From positions 7,194,501 to 7,258,500 of the forward strand of contig CM034128.1 of assembly GCA_019914995.1 (NCBI GenBank): a stretch of DNA of 64,000 bases, written 5' to 3'. A program made the translations under genes and the position numbers. Source of the DNA: Acanthochlamys bracteata. Lineage: Eukaryota > Streptophyta > Magnoliopsida > Pandanales > Velloziaceae. This document shows positions 54,565-64,000 of the stretch, piece after piece; the stretch's first letter is position 1, and every line of letters starts with the position of its first letter. Below the pieces are notes generated by a model. It had not been told where the DNA came from. It did no database searches and saw only the letters and a list, made by a program, of their open reading frames with translations.

Positions 54565-56140
54565 TGTTAAGTGCACATTGTGCACATTAATTTTGGACCG
54601 TCGGATTGCTTGATTTGACGACTAGAAATAAAAAGCTGATAAGTGCCGGATAAAACACACGAAGGAGCATCTTTGTCATTTCGCTCAGTTTTAATCATGC
54701 GTGTTTTGTTCTTTGTTTTTTCTTCTCTTTTTTGTAGGAGCGATCCTGCCACTGCTCCACGTCGAGATCCGAGTACCTCGCTGCTGCCTCTTTCGATCTC
54801 GTAACAATCTCCGATGCTTAATGTATTTCTTTTTTCTTTCTCCTTTTTTCTATCACTAAGATAGCTCTCTCTATTCTCGTGGCGATCCGAGCAGCCCGCC
54901 ACTGCTCGTAAAATTCTTCCCGCTGCTCGAAAAATTTCTCTCTCTGTCTCTCTCATTCATTCTTTCTCTATTTCTATTTTATCTAATTTCTGTTTTCATT
55001 TTTTTTTTGTGTGGATTCGGGTGAGATTTCACCGAGATATTTTTTAAAAATTTTGAATTCTTGTGTTTTTGTTTTTCTCGGATTGGAAGTTCTGCTGTTG
55101 ATGTGTTTTGTGTTCGGATTGGAACTTTTTGTGCTTTTGTTTTCCATTTCGATTCGGATTGGAAGTTCTATTTCCTTTTTTGTGTTCGGATTGAAATTTT
55201 TTGCTGTAAATTTTTTGTGGTATTTTCAACGTGAATGATGTGTATCAATGGATATCTACAGTACTTTGAATGTGAACGAGATTGAGTTATTTTTCCAATA
55301 GTGTGTGAATGAATGAATGATTATGAGCTCTGATGAATAAATGGTGTTTTTCCAATCTCCTGCAAGGAGACTCAGGTATGTTGGGCTTTTGAATGAATGA
55401 TTAATTGATGAGGATGAGCTCTCTGGCATTGTGTTCGATTTGTGCATAAGTTGTTGGTGCATTTCAGAAATTTTATCGATACCTACGGATGTATATTGGT
55501 TTCATTTTTTTATGTGCTTTAATGGGTTGGTCGTACTGCAGCTTGCTGGTATTATGCACTCTGATGAAATTATTTTTATTTGCTAATTTTATAGGTTGTC
55601 ATTACTGCAGAACTTTTACAAGAGCAATAGAAATCTGAGATATTGTTGCAAGTTGATGCTGTGTTCTGTTTGCAGGCTGTTGTTGTGTTGCTATTTTTTA
55701 AGGGACAGGGTTGATGTAGAACTCTTCAGTGTTGGCTGATGAAGACATCACTGGAATGTGAATGTTTGTTTTAGATTGAAACTGAGGCATAGTTTGAATG
55801 TCCATACTAGTCTATCTGTAAGAAATGAGACTAATATTTGTGTTTAGGGTGTGAATGTCCATCTGGTCCACAGTTCTAATGTCCATATATGTTGTACGTT
55901 GAATGTGAATGTAAGACAGTGAACTCATCAGATTTTATTGTTGAAACTGGGATTAAACTAATATTGTGTTTCATGTACTTACGATTGTATTAAGATTCAA
56001 TGACATTTGCAATGTGAGTATCTTTTGTGAAAATACGGATATTCGAATGTGAATATATATGATTGACAACAATTGTGAATGAAATGTGAATGGATGTGAA
56101 TGTCAATTGTTGATAACTGTGAATATACATATACATATAT
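54565..56140 (+). mobile_element. Third, diverged relative of the fold-back element family
   Basis: The left end GTTAAGTGCACATTGTGCACATTAATTTTGGACCGTCGGATTG parallels the fold-back left end (GTGCGCACATCAAATATGGACCGTCCGATC). Next come a pyrimidine-rich stretch with GAGCGATCCTGCC (54,730-54,960), leader-like DNA with TTTGTGTTCGGATTGGAA-type repeats (55,075-55,205), and a GAATGTGAATG-rich end (55,900-56,110) like 51,170-51,260 of the fold-back. Both sides have (TA)n-type DNA. No inverted right end or transposase was found, so it is probably truncated. Confidence 0.5.
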
Positions 56141-56149
56141 ATATATATA

Positions 56150-56342
56150 TATACATTATTTTTTTCATCTTGATCTAGTGATCGGATAGAGGTGAACTCG
56201 TGGTCTGATTGAGTTGAAAATTACTGGGTAGGTTTCTAACTCATAGTTCTACATATCCAAACGGTGAAGATTGGATGTTAAGATCACTTCAACCACAAAC
56301 CGAAAAAATAGTGTCCGAAAGTATCCATAAAAAAAGAGTGCC

Positions 56343-56345
<3 letters not shown>
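56150..56345. mobile_element. One arm of a palindromic MITE
   Basis: Matches the right arm of the palindromic MITE family: CATCTTGATC, GGTCTGATTGAGTTGAAAA, AACTCATAGTTCTACATATCCAAACGGTGAAGATTGG. It is followed by (TA)n at about 56,352-56,391; the other arm is missing. Confidence 0.55.

Positions 56346-56351
<6 letters not shown>

Positions 56352-56391
<40 letters not shown>
56352..56391. repeat. (TA)n microsatellite
   Basis: About 20 TA units directly after a MITE arm. Confidence 0.9.
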
Positions 56392-56393
<2 letters not shown>

Positions 56394-57922
56394 CTTATAT
56401 ACTATTTATAATACTAATGTTATATTTATAAATACTATTATTTAAATTAATAATTAGTTTATACATATATTTTTAAGTTAATTTAAAAGATATACATATA
56501 TTACTATTTGTATATGTAATTATCATTAAGTACATCATATTTAGAAAAAAAGCTTATTTCTGATAACACTATAAATATACAAGGTTATTCAAATTTCGAT
56601 TTAAACCTTAAAATCGGTAAGATTTCGATCTTTTTGCGATTTCTCTTTTGAGGAAAATTTTACAAAATAACTAAATTTGAGGGAGGTTTTTGTAAAATTT
56701 TAGGGAGTCCTTTTAAGGTCTTCTTAAAAAAGATAATTTTGAAGAATTTTCTATAAAATATAGAGTGGTTCTTTTATAAAATTTAAAAGAATTTTAAATT
56801 TATTTTAAATGCACTAACTTTTTAAAAAAAAAATTAGAATAATTTCTATAAAGATCCTTAAAAGTATTAAAAAATTATTTAGAAAATTTTATCGGTATGT
56901 AAAATCTTACTATTTTATTTTAAAATCTCAATTTACAATTCTATTCAAGCGAAACGATACTATTTAAATCCTAATTTTGACAACCTTGTAAGTATATATT
57001 ATATATAAGCTACAATTTCATTACAAAACACACTACTCAAATAACAATAACAAAATTAGAAAATACATAGAAAATCTCGCTTGCATGCTTGGGACTAAGA
57101 CAACATTAATTGCAATCACAAACTAGAACAACCACATCAAGATTTAGCTCATTTCATTCACCATTTATATAATTTAATTTAACTATCAAGTACTACAAGT
57201 GTCGCCATATTTTACAACATTTATGATACATGGTGTGCCACTATCTATACGCAAAATTTTTTAAAGTAAGACCAGCCTCCTCACCATGGGACTTTAATTT
57301 CTCCTCTTCAACAAAACCTAGTACATTACATATAAACCCTAAACGACTAATCTTGAGCGTTGAAAACATTACAAGTGTTTTCAGTACCACCTAAGAATTA
57401 TTTTTCTTGCTTTGAGGAGAGTTCAAGGTGTTGTTCAGCAAACTTATCTAGGACGTCAAGCGCTTGACATAGCATCAAATAAACAAGTTAGTATTCTTTT
57501 TAGAAATTTATATAACAAAGTACTATTCTTGAAAAAGATCAACTTAAGATCACCTCAGGAACACTGGACTCTAGTCAGAACTTGGGTCCATCATATTGGT
57601 ACAGGAAATTGGACATAAGGCATCTCCTTCGAGAGATTTGTAGTGTTTTCTTGTAATCACTTTTAACTTGTTACAAAACAAAGCTTTAAGTTGACAATAG
57701 AAGATAATAATAAAAAAAACACTATTACAATTCTACCTAATCACAATTTAAAAATAGATGCATGTATCAATTGAAAATTTGTGAACCCTAAAGCTTAAAT
57801 GTACTGATTATTTATGCATTGATCAGCAATGAAATAGCTTGAAGTACTAGCTTATGGATGAAAAGTTCTACATTGAAAAAAAAACTCAAGAAATGACTTG
57901 TTATTTCCTATGAGCATGCATA
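56392..57922. other. AT-rich intergenic stretch
   Basis: No gene was recognised. A 68-codon open frame at 57,412-57,618 (plus) has no family features I know and no supporting splice structure. Confidence 0.4.
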
Positions 57923-58015
57923 TTATATGAAACCAATCGAAATCTCTTTAGCCACATCATAGAGAGATGTAATCCACTTCTTTCCCTCCTTAACAGCACC
58001 ATCTGGTAGTTGATC
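57923..58015 (-). CDS. Possible terminal coding exon of an unidentified gene
   Basis: On the minus strand TTTTCTCTGCAG at 58,027-58,016 is a good acceptor. It is followed by 30 in-frame codons ending FI-stop (DQLPDGAVKEGKK, then WITSLYDVAKEISIGFI). The amphipathic, protein-like composition and the clean acceptor suggest a real last exon. I do not recognise the family and cannot find the preceding coding exon. A solo LTR sits 200 bp upstream, between this exon and a leader-like exon at 61,011-61,165. It could also be chance. Confidence 0.3.
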   Translation of the reverse strand, partial: DQLPDGAVKEGKKWITSLYDVAKEISIGFI

Positions 58016-58221
58016 CTGCAGAGAAAAGTTCATGAACTAAGCAAATGTTCACCTTTTCAAATTCATTTTACAAATGATTAAGCTTTTTTCATACTATAAT
58101 ACTCATTTCAAAATTCAAACAACCCACATATGAGGATTAGTTGTATCTGTATAATAAGGATGATTAGATCATTTTAAATGTGATATGTACTTTAGGATAT
58201 TGTAACATCAATGACCTGTTA

Positions 58222-60711
58222 TGTAATAACTATAACCTTGTGGGCTGCATGAAGCTATTGAAAGAAATAGTGGCCCTTACATGCAATGTTTCTTGCTTAG
58301 GGTTTTTTTTTCCTTTCTTCTTCCTTCCTTCCTTCCTCATTTTTCTGCCCTAACCCAGCCGCCACTACTCCGGCTCCTCTCCGGCGTGAAATCAACCCCT
58401 TTCCTGCGATATTCACTCCATTTCATCTTCTCAAGTCATCCTTTTTCTCATTTCCGCTAGTTCTTATCAATTCCGGCGAGCTACGCCGTGCAGGACAAAT
58501 TTTTAAAATTTGTCCGGCCATTTTTTTGGCGTTCCGGCAAAGGTAAGTAGATAGAAACATTCCTCTCAAATTGCTAAGCCTTTTCCCTCATTTAATTGCA
58601 TTGATTTTCAGCTCCGGCGATTGATATCGCGTGAGTTCGCCACCGAACGTTATTTCGTCGATTCCGGCCACCGGCGACAAAATCAAAACTCGTCGTTCAT
58701 TCCGTCGGATTCTACTAGCGGTATTATTCATTTTTACTGTTTTGAACGCATTTGGCCGGAACCTTAGCTTGCCGGAATCCGGCGAACTTTCCGGTGACCT
58801 AGTTAGGTGAGTTAAAAATACTTGCATCGCGTATTTGAGATTGTTGTTAGATGAATTATTAATTCGTTTCGTTTTAGGAAATCGTTGGATTGAAAATACG
58901 TGAGTTGTTGCCGATTAAAGTCGTATAGCATCCTATCGTCTCGCCTCGTCGGTAAGCTTCTTGGATTCGTTAGTTAGTACTTATTGTGTAGTGGATTATG
59001 AATTTGAATAAACCGTTGAACGAATAAAATTCTATAATAGTTCACCGTATGCTATTAAACCTTGGATTCAAACTTAGTTAGATATTTATTACAAGTATTT
59101 GATTTAGCTTTCATTAGCGTGCTTATTATTGAATATGCCCGTATGCACGTTAAGCGATTTAATGACTTGAATTCGGACGGTGCGGCTTAGAGTTGACAGT
59201 TGATATAAATACTTGCTTGGACTACAGGTGAGGGTTACCGTGCCATATTTTCTTCCTAGATTAACGTTAAGGCTTTCGGCACAGGTAGCATTTTCTTTGA
59301 AAATTACGCGCACTTGTCATTCTCGTTACGTATTATGATTTATTCCTCATGCTACATATGCCTGTACATGCTTAGATTTATTCCACATCATGTTTATAGT
59401 TATTACTAGCATGTTTGCATATTGTAGACTAAATGACATAATTATGAGAATATGCTATATACATGTCAATACTTTTCCTTTCATATATGCATAAGTATAA
59501 TCACGATAGCATTTAAGGCATTGAGCATAACATGTTCATTGAATGAAAACCTATTATGTTGCATCTACTTGTTAGGGATTGCATTGGTATGTACTGTCAT
59601 AACCTATTATATTATATATGCTTGAATGAGATATTGATATGGTGGGTCCCAGGATATACTGGGCACCGAAATATATGGATAGCCGATGGATCCCAGGACA
59701 TACTGGGCATCGAGTTATAAGATATGGATCGCTGATGGGTCCCAGGACATACTGGGCACCGAGCTATGATGATATTACTTGCCGGTGGGTCTCAAGACAT
59801 ATTGGGCACTGAGCTTACCTGTGGTTTGATATATATAAACGTATTACGTATGTATGCTTGTATGATATATCCGATAGTATGATGTGAATTGGAAAAGTGA
59901 TCTCACTCGATCGCCTATTTTGTATGATTATGACACTTGATGCATCCGTATACATTATTATATATATTTGCTTGCATGGGTGCACTATATATATGTACAT
60001 GTATTATAGTCTTGAGAGTGTCGCATAATATTGTTTCATATTATCGTATATCTCTGCTAAGAACTGAGTCGGTATGGGACGATTCAGGACTTAGTAGAAT
60101 CTGATCTGATCTGATCTATCGTTGCATCTGCTTCATGTAGATAGTACTATAATACCTATTTAATGCATTATCTAAATTGGGCATTCTATTGTTTTACCTC
60201 ACTGAGATTGGGCTCACCCTCTTTTCTCTTCTTTGGCCTCCCCCAGATAGGTCAGAAGCTAACGGGCGCTGATTAGACTCGATATTGCTGGACCGAGAGC
60301 GTACGGAGGGTATTTGATAAATCTTTTGGCATGTAGTTAGCTCTGTAATTCTCGAAGGGTATTGACTTTTCTTATACTTTATTGTATTTGGTATTACGAT
60401 GGAATTTATTTTGGATTGTAATAGGTGTCGGTGGCTACCGGTAGTCCATAGATATTTTTGTTGGTTTTAGTATTTATATGATTTTGTTTATTTGTTTTGT
60501 TTTGTCGTTATTAAGTGATTTATTGTGGTACAGATTTTCACTTGAAATTATAGGGAAGGTTTTGCAGAAATTTTATGTATTTATTTTTGGAGATATTTGA
60601 TGAACCGTTTATGATGTTTTGGGTCAGGCTTACTGGGTTAGGCCGAATTTGGGCCTTGTTTAGACTCGGTTTAGTTCAGTGCCGGTCAGGGTCTAGTTTT
60701 GGGTCTTGACA
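58222..60711. mobile_element. Solo LTR of a gypsy-like retrotransposon, 2,490 bp
   Basis: Begins TGTAATAACTATAACC and ends GGTCTTGACA, the TG...CA pattern of LTRs. It is flanked by the perfect 5-bp duplication TGTTA (58,217-58,221 and 60,712-60,716). No primer site, polypurine tract or polyprotein is inside, so it is a solo LTR left by recombination. Its TGTAAT start and TTGACA end resemble long LTRs of Tekay/Del-type chromoviruses (resemblance only). It includes TTCCTTCC-rich, CCGGCG-rich and tandem-repeat zones. Confidence 0.75.
59641..59815. repeat. Four tandem units of 44-50 bp inside the LTR
   Basis: GGGTCCCAGGACATACTGGG or variants start at 59,644, 59,688, 59,737 and 59,787, each followed by CACCGAG-like and AT-rich spacers. 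Confidence 0.85.
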
Positions 60712-61010
60712 TGTTATTTCACATTAGTAATGATTAATCCATAAGGCCAAATAAAAAATAAGAGCAAGCATGGTCTATTGTATCTTCAATTTTAAGATAC
60801 ACGAGCCACATCTCTCAAGCCAACAGGATAGCTCCACACAAGCGAAACAGATCACAATACCAACACACATTTGTATATCAATATGCGAACGAAATCAAAT
60901 GAAATCAAAAGCACTATTCACCAAACATACAATAATCACGAGAATAATACAAAAAGAAGAAGAACAAGAATTAATCAGCTGATCTTGACAGAAGAAGAAG
61001 AATTAATTAC

Positions 61011-61165
61011 CTTTTTGCAGTTGTCTTTGACTCAAGAGTTCGATTGACCTATGTAACGGTTGCAAAGATAGTAGCGGTGAAGAGAAAGAAACGAGAAAGG
61101 AAAGATCAACGTTGGGTAAGAAACACGCAAGCTAGGACAAGAGATCACTGCAGAGATTGGGTGTG
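61011..61165 (-). other. Possible leader exon
   Basis: On the minus strand a pyrimidine-rich, ATG-free stretch (CCTTTCTCGTTTCTTTCTCTTC and so on) ends CTGCAAAAAG/GTAATT, a good donor, followed by a TTCTTCTTCTTC intron start. It could be a 5' UTR exon of the gene whose last exon is at 57,923-58,015, with the solo LTR inside the intervening intron. The exon upstream boundary is not defined. Confidence 0.3.
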
Positions 61166-61199
61166 AGCGGATGAGAATATATATATATATATATATATA

Positions 61200-61602
61200 G
61201 AGGAGGGATAGGGGCGCTTCCGGCTCGGTTTATGGCCGAAATGATCTTTAAATTCAATCTCCACCGTTGGATATGAACAACTATGAGTTAAAAATATACC
61301 CATAAAAGTTTAGTGCAATCAGATTACGAATTCACTTTCATCGGGTCACTTGATCAAGATGATAGAAAGTAAGAAAACTTAAAAATATATATTGTACTAT
61401 TTCTGTCATTTTGATCAAGTGACTAGATGAAAATGAATTCATGGTCCGATTGAGTTGAAATTTTATGAAAATATTTCTAACTCATAGTTCTTTATATCCA
61501 ACGGTGGAGATTAAATTTAAAAATCATTACAGTCATAAACCGAGAAAGAAGTGTTCGAAAGTGCCGTTAAGAACAGAGTGTCTCTATTTTTTCCTATATA
61601 TA
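61200..61602. mobile_element. Palindromic MITE in a (TA)n tract
   Basis: Both arms are present: ATCTCCACCGTTGGATATGAA against TTATATCCAACGGTGGAGAT, TCACTTGATCAAGATGA against TCATTTTGATCAAGTGA, and AACTATGAGTTA against TAACTCATAGTT. The left side is (TA)n and the right side is CCTATATATATATAT. It is the same family as 3,659-4,082, with divergent tips. Confidence 0.7.
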
Positions 61603-62083
61603 TATATGTAATTAAGTAAATTTAGCAGGGATAATATAATCAGTTGGCACAGCTGATGAAAACAGTCCTTTAGCGACTTTTGAAAAATTATTCTAAGTGA
61701 TTTTTTATTTTTTAACTTATAAGTCATACAATAAGTAACTTATAAAGAGATTTAACAAACACTTAACATTATAGTTTAGAATTTTTTTCAATCTATAAGT
61801 CGAAGAACAAAAGATAACCCAAAAATACATATAAAAAAATCTGTCAGATGGTAATTGATTATTGAGGAAAAATATTCGGTACATGCCTAATTTACTTAAT
61901 TTAGAGAAAGAAAAAAAAATGAAACAAGAAAATAAAGAACATAAAAGAAGAGATCCTAAGGTTTGTGACTTTCTGTTTTAATTTTCATTTACTAAGAAAA
62001 TGTGAAAAAACAACGTGCTGCATCCTTTAAACGCCCGCTTGGTGTCTAAGTCGGGTTCGCTCGGAGCTAAAATTTTTAGAACA
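61603..62083 (+). promoter_or_regulatory. Upstream region of the S31 gene
   Basis: AT-rich DNA becoming GC-richer near 62,020 (AAACGCCCGCTTGG). No definite TATA box. The nearest mobile element ends 480 bp before the ATG. Confidence 0.35.
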
Positions 62084-62371
62084 ATGACGGCGGCGGCGCA
62101 GTGTTTAGCTTGGCGAGCAATGGTGGCGGCGGCGGCGGGGCACCGTCTTCTCTTCTCTTCGATATCATCAGCACCGGCGGCGTCTGCGCTCGGAGCTAGT
62201 AATGATCTCGTAGCTTGCGGTCGTGGCGATAAAAGAACGAAGAGAGGGAAACGGTTCAAGGGTTCCTTCGGCAACGCCCGACCGAAGCGGGAGAAGAAGA
62301 TCGAGCGTATCAAGGACCGTGTTGAAGTCCCGAGGTCTACTCCTTGGCCACTCCCCTTCAAACTCATCTAA
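62084..62371 (+). CDS. Mitochondrial small-subunit ribosomal protein S31 (bTHX type)
   Basis: A single exon of 95 aa. The N-terminal ~50 residues are rich in Ala, Ser and Arg with almost no acidic residues (MTAAAQCLAWRAMVAAAAGH), as expected of a mitochondrial presequence. The mature part is the strongly basic block CGRGDKRTKRGKRFKGSFGN (about 47-66), then ARPKREKKIERIKDRVEVPR and STPWPLPFKLI at the very C-terminus, which are hallmarks of plant mitochondrial S31. Relatives of bacterial Thx bind rRNA in the head of the small subunit. The start at 62,084 is chosen because the presequence begins there; an in-frame ATG at 62,015 would add 23 residues that do not look like the family. Confidence 0.88.
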   Translation: MTAAAQCLAWRAMVAAAAGHRLLFSSISSAPAASALGASNDLVACGRGDKRTKRGKRFKGSFGNARPKREKKIERIKDRVEVPRSTPWPLPFKLI

Positions 62372-63751
62372 TCGAATCGAATCGAATCAAGTCTTTTTCT
62401 CCTTTTGTAGTTCTCTGCTTTCTTAATCCTGTTGTGAAGAGTCTCTAATCGTTGTTGATAATGTGTGTTGGACCTCTTGTGTTGGCATACCTGGAAAAAT
62501 GAATTCAATTACTCCTTTCGTCATGTCTTTGTTATTCTTTTATGATATCTTCGCTTTTGTTGTTAGACATTTTACATTTTCGGTGTCTTTTTACCTATCC
62601 CTTACATTTTTAATGATTTTTCCATTATAGTTTAATATATGGAGTCCAATGGCTGTTCTATGTATGTAATTCGATATTTGCTCATGGTAAAAGATTTGGA
62701 CTGCTGCTTCAAAAAATCAATTTTGTTTGCTTTTCTGATGGCAATTGATAACTTACCTGTGTAACTAGTGTCTCCGAGTGTGGGTTATTTACTTCTATAC
62801 AAGCTTCTCCTTCATATATTATATTTTAGTCACTCTGAAGTACTTGCGAAGAAGTATAGAGACTTAGCTGTTATTTTATTTTGTGTGTGTTAGATTCTCA
62901 GGACGAGATATATAATGATATCTGCTAAAATCTGAAGAAATTGTATTAGAGTATAAATGAAGAAGCATGTATTTAGGTGTGCCATACGAAAGTATCATAT
63001 CTGCCTAGAAGGGGAAGTTCTTTTCCACTGGGGCATAGTAGGATGGAATGCTAAGTGAATATCTAGGGAATATTTGCTGATGCCCTAGTGGGAATGTAAA
63101 TGGAGGTACACCTTCATTGGAGAATCTCATGATAATTTGGTGCAACTCGATGGAGGAATTAGTCTTGTAAATTTCATTCAGTGTCATGGTTCTTTGGAAG
63201 TTTCAAAATTAGGCTAGTAATGACATGGTATTGGTAGTGTTTAGGTTGAATTATCATCTAGTTCTACATGTGCCCTTCCTAGTTTGAGATTATCACTAAC
63301 TGGAGCAAAACTTTGATGATAGCATTCTGTAGAGAAGAAGGGTAGACATGTAAGATATTCCTTTGTTAATAGTTATGTGGAAGGATTGAAAGCTCAAGGA
63401 CCGTATAAACTGAAAGTCTCTTGACGTCATTTACAGTTTTAACTGTTGGTTAATCAGCAAAATCAAATTGATCACAGCAATGTTGCAGCCTATGGATCAA
63501 AGCCTTTGTGCATGCAGTAGGATCCAAATGGCCTCATATAATGCAGATGAAATGTCCTCTTGTCTCATTTCTCATGCTAATGGAATTATGAACCTCTAAT
63601 AGAGCATAAATTGACTTATCCGAAAATTCCGCACTGAAAAGGAGCCAAAGAAGGACCTGCTTTCGATGATGACTCATATAAAACTACTAACCTATAGGTT
63701 TTACTGCACTGCCATGGCTCAATACACATGATTGCAGAGAACAATGCCTGT
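62372..63751. other. S31 3' side and intergenic DNA
   Basis: Probably includes the S31 3' UTR (TTTTGTAG and T-rich DNA up to about 62,600). No further gene was recognised on either strand. Confidence 0.4.
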
Positions 63752-63935
63752 CTCAATATGTACCAACCTTGCAGCGACTCCTAGATGTGTGTGATTTTCC
63801 TTGTAGTTTAAGTTACATAGATGATTTACTTACAAATAGTTATGCATCTCAATATGTACCAACCTTGCAGCGCCTCCTAGATGTCCTGTGATTTTTTAAG
63901 TTATATAGATGAATTACTTAGAAATAGTATTGCAT
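63752..63935. repeat. Tandem duplication, period 96 bp
   Basis: CTCAATATGTACCAACCTTG starts at 63,752 and again at 63,848. Both copies continue CAGCG(A/C)CTCCTAGATGT, GTGATTTT, AGTTA(C/T)ATAGATGA and AAATAGT(A)TTGCAT-like DNA. The second copy is slightly shorter. Confidence 0.85.
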
Positions 63936-64000
63936 GCTAACATTCTAAAACTGTTCGTTGATTTGCTTCTTGAAGGTCATTTGTACTGCAGCATGTCGAC

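Noticed and set aside
56392-57922. 68-codon frame MRRVQGVVQQTYLGRQ... as a gene
   Set aside because: No recognised domain, an isolated frame in AT-rich DNA and no supporting splice or promoter signal.

Overview
The window looks like nuclear DNA of a flowering plant. It is very AT-rich, its genes are split by many short GT-AG introns, and the protein families are plant types: CYP71 P450, KIN-7 kinesin with a plant-specific tail, plant Kazal inhibitor, mitochondrial bTHX/S31. Much of the space is occupied by decayed plant transposons (MULE/FAR1, hAT, Ty1-copia, a gypsy-like solo LTR, palindromic MITEs). I cannot name the species. The AT-rich coding sequence argues weakly against a grass.

I could reconstruct five intact-looking genes. 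(1) 6,014-12,243, minus: a 14-exon PHAF1/UPF0183 gene, 429 aa, with one GC-AG intron. (2) 24,426-26,710, minus: a two-exon CYP71-type cytochrome P450, 501 aa. (3) 38,353-44,585, plus: a 13-coding-exon KIN-7 kinesin, 987 aa. (4) 45,248-45,514, minus: a small secreted Kazal-type inhibitor, 88 aa, tail-to-tail with the kinesin. (5) 62,084-62,371, plus: mitochondrial small-subunit protein S31/bTHX, 95 aa. Broken genes are a FAR1/FRS-like MULE transposase (500-2,610, minus), Ty1-copia polyproteins (18.5-23.6 kb plus; 28.1-29.8 kb minus) and the 3' end of a GH9 endoglucanase (23.57-24.24 kb). A possible further minus-strand gene (exons near 58.0 and 61.1 kb) seems to be split by a 2.49 kb solo LTR.

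The most unusual content is a transposon family seen three times. One copy carries the FAR1-like transposase relic (about 139-3,658). One is a 4.1 kb fold-back element with arms of about 1.6 kb and no transposase (50,064-54,155). One is a more diverged fragment (about 54,565-56,140). They share leader-exon-like blocks, SacI-core GAGCTC repeats and, where the ends survive, termini in (TA)n tracts. Palindromic MITEs of about 420 bp also sit in (TA)n tracts.

The host genes are not an operon or cluster. PHAF1, KIN-7 and S31 may be a conserved ancestral neighbourhood, because Arabidopsis keeps PHAF1 next to one KIN-7 paralog and S31 next to another (from memory). The remaining long stretches are AT-rich intergenic DNA with MITE remnants and no gene I can support.
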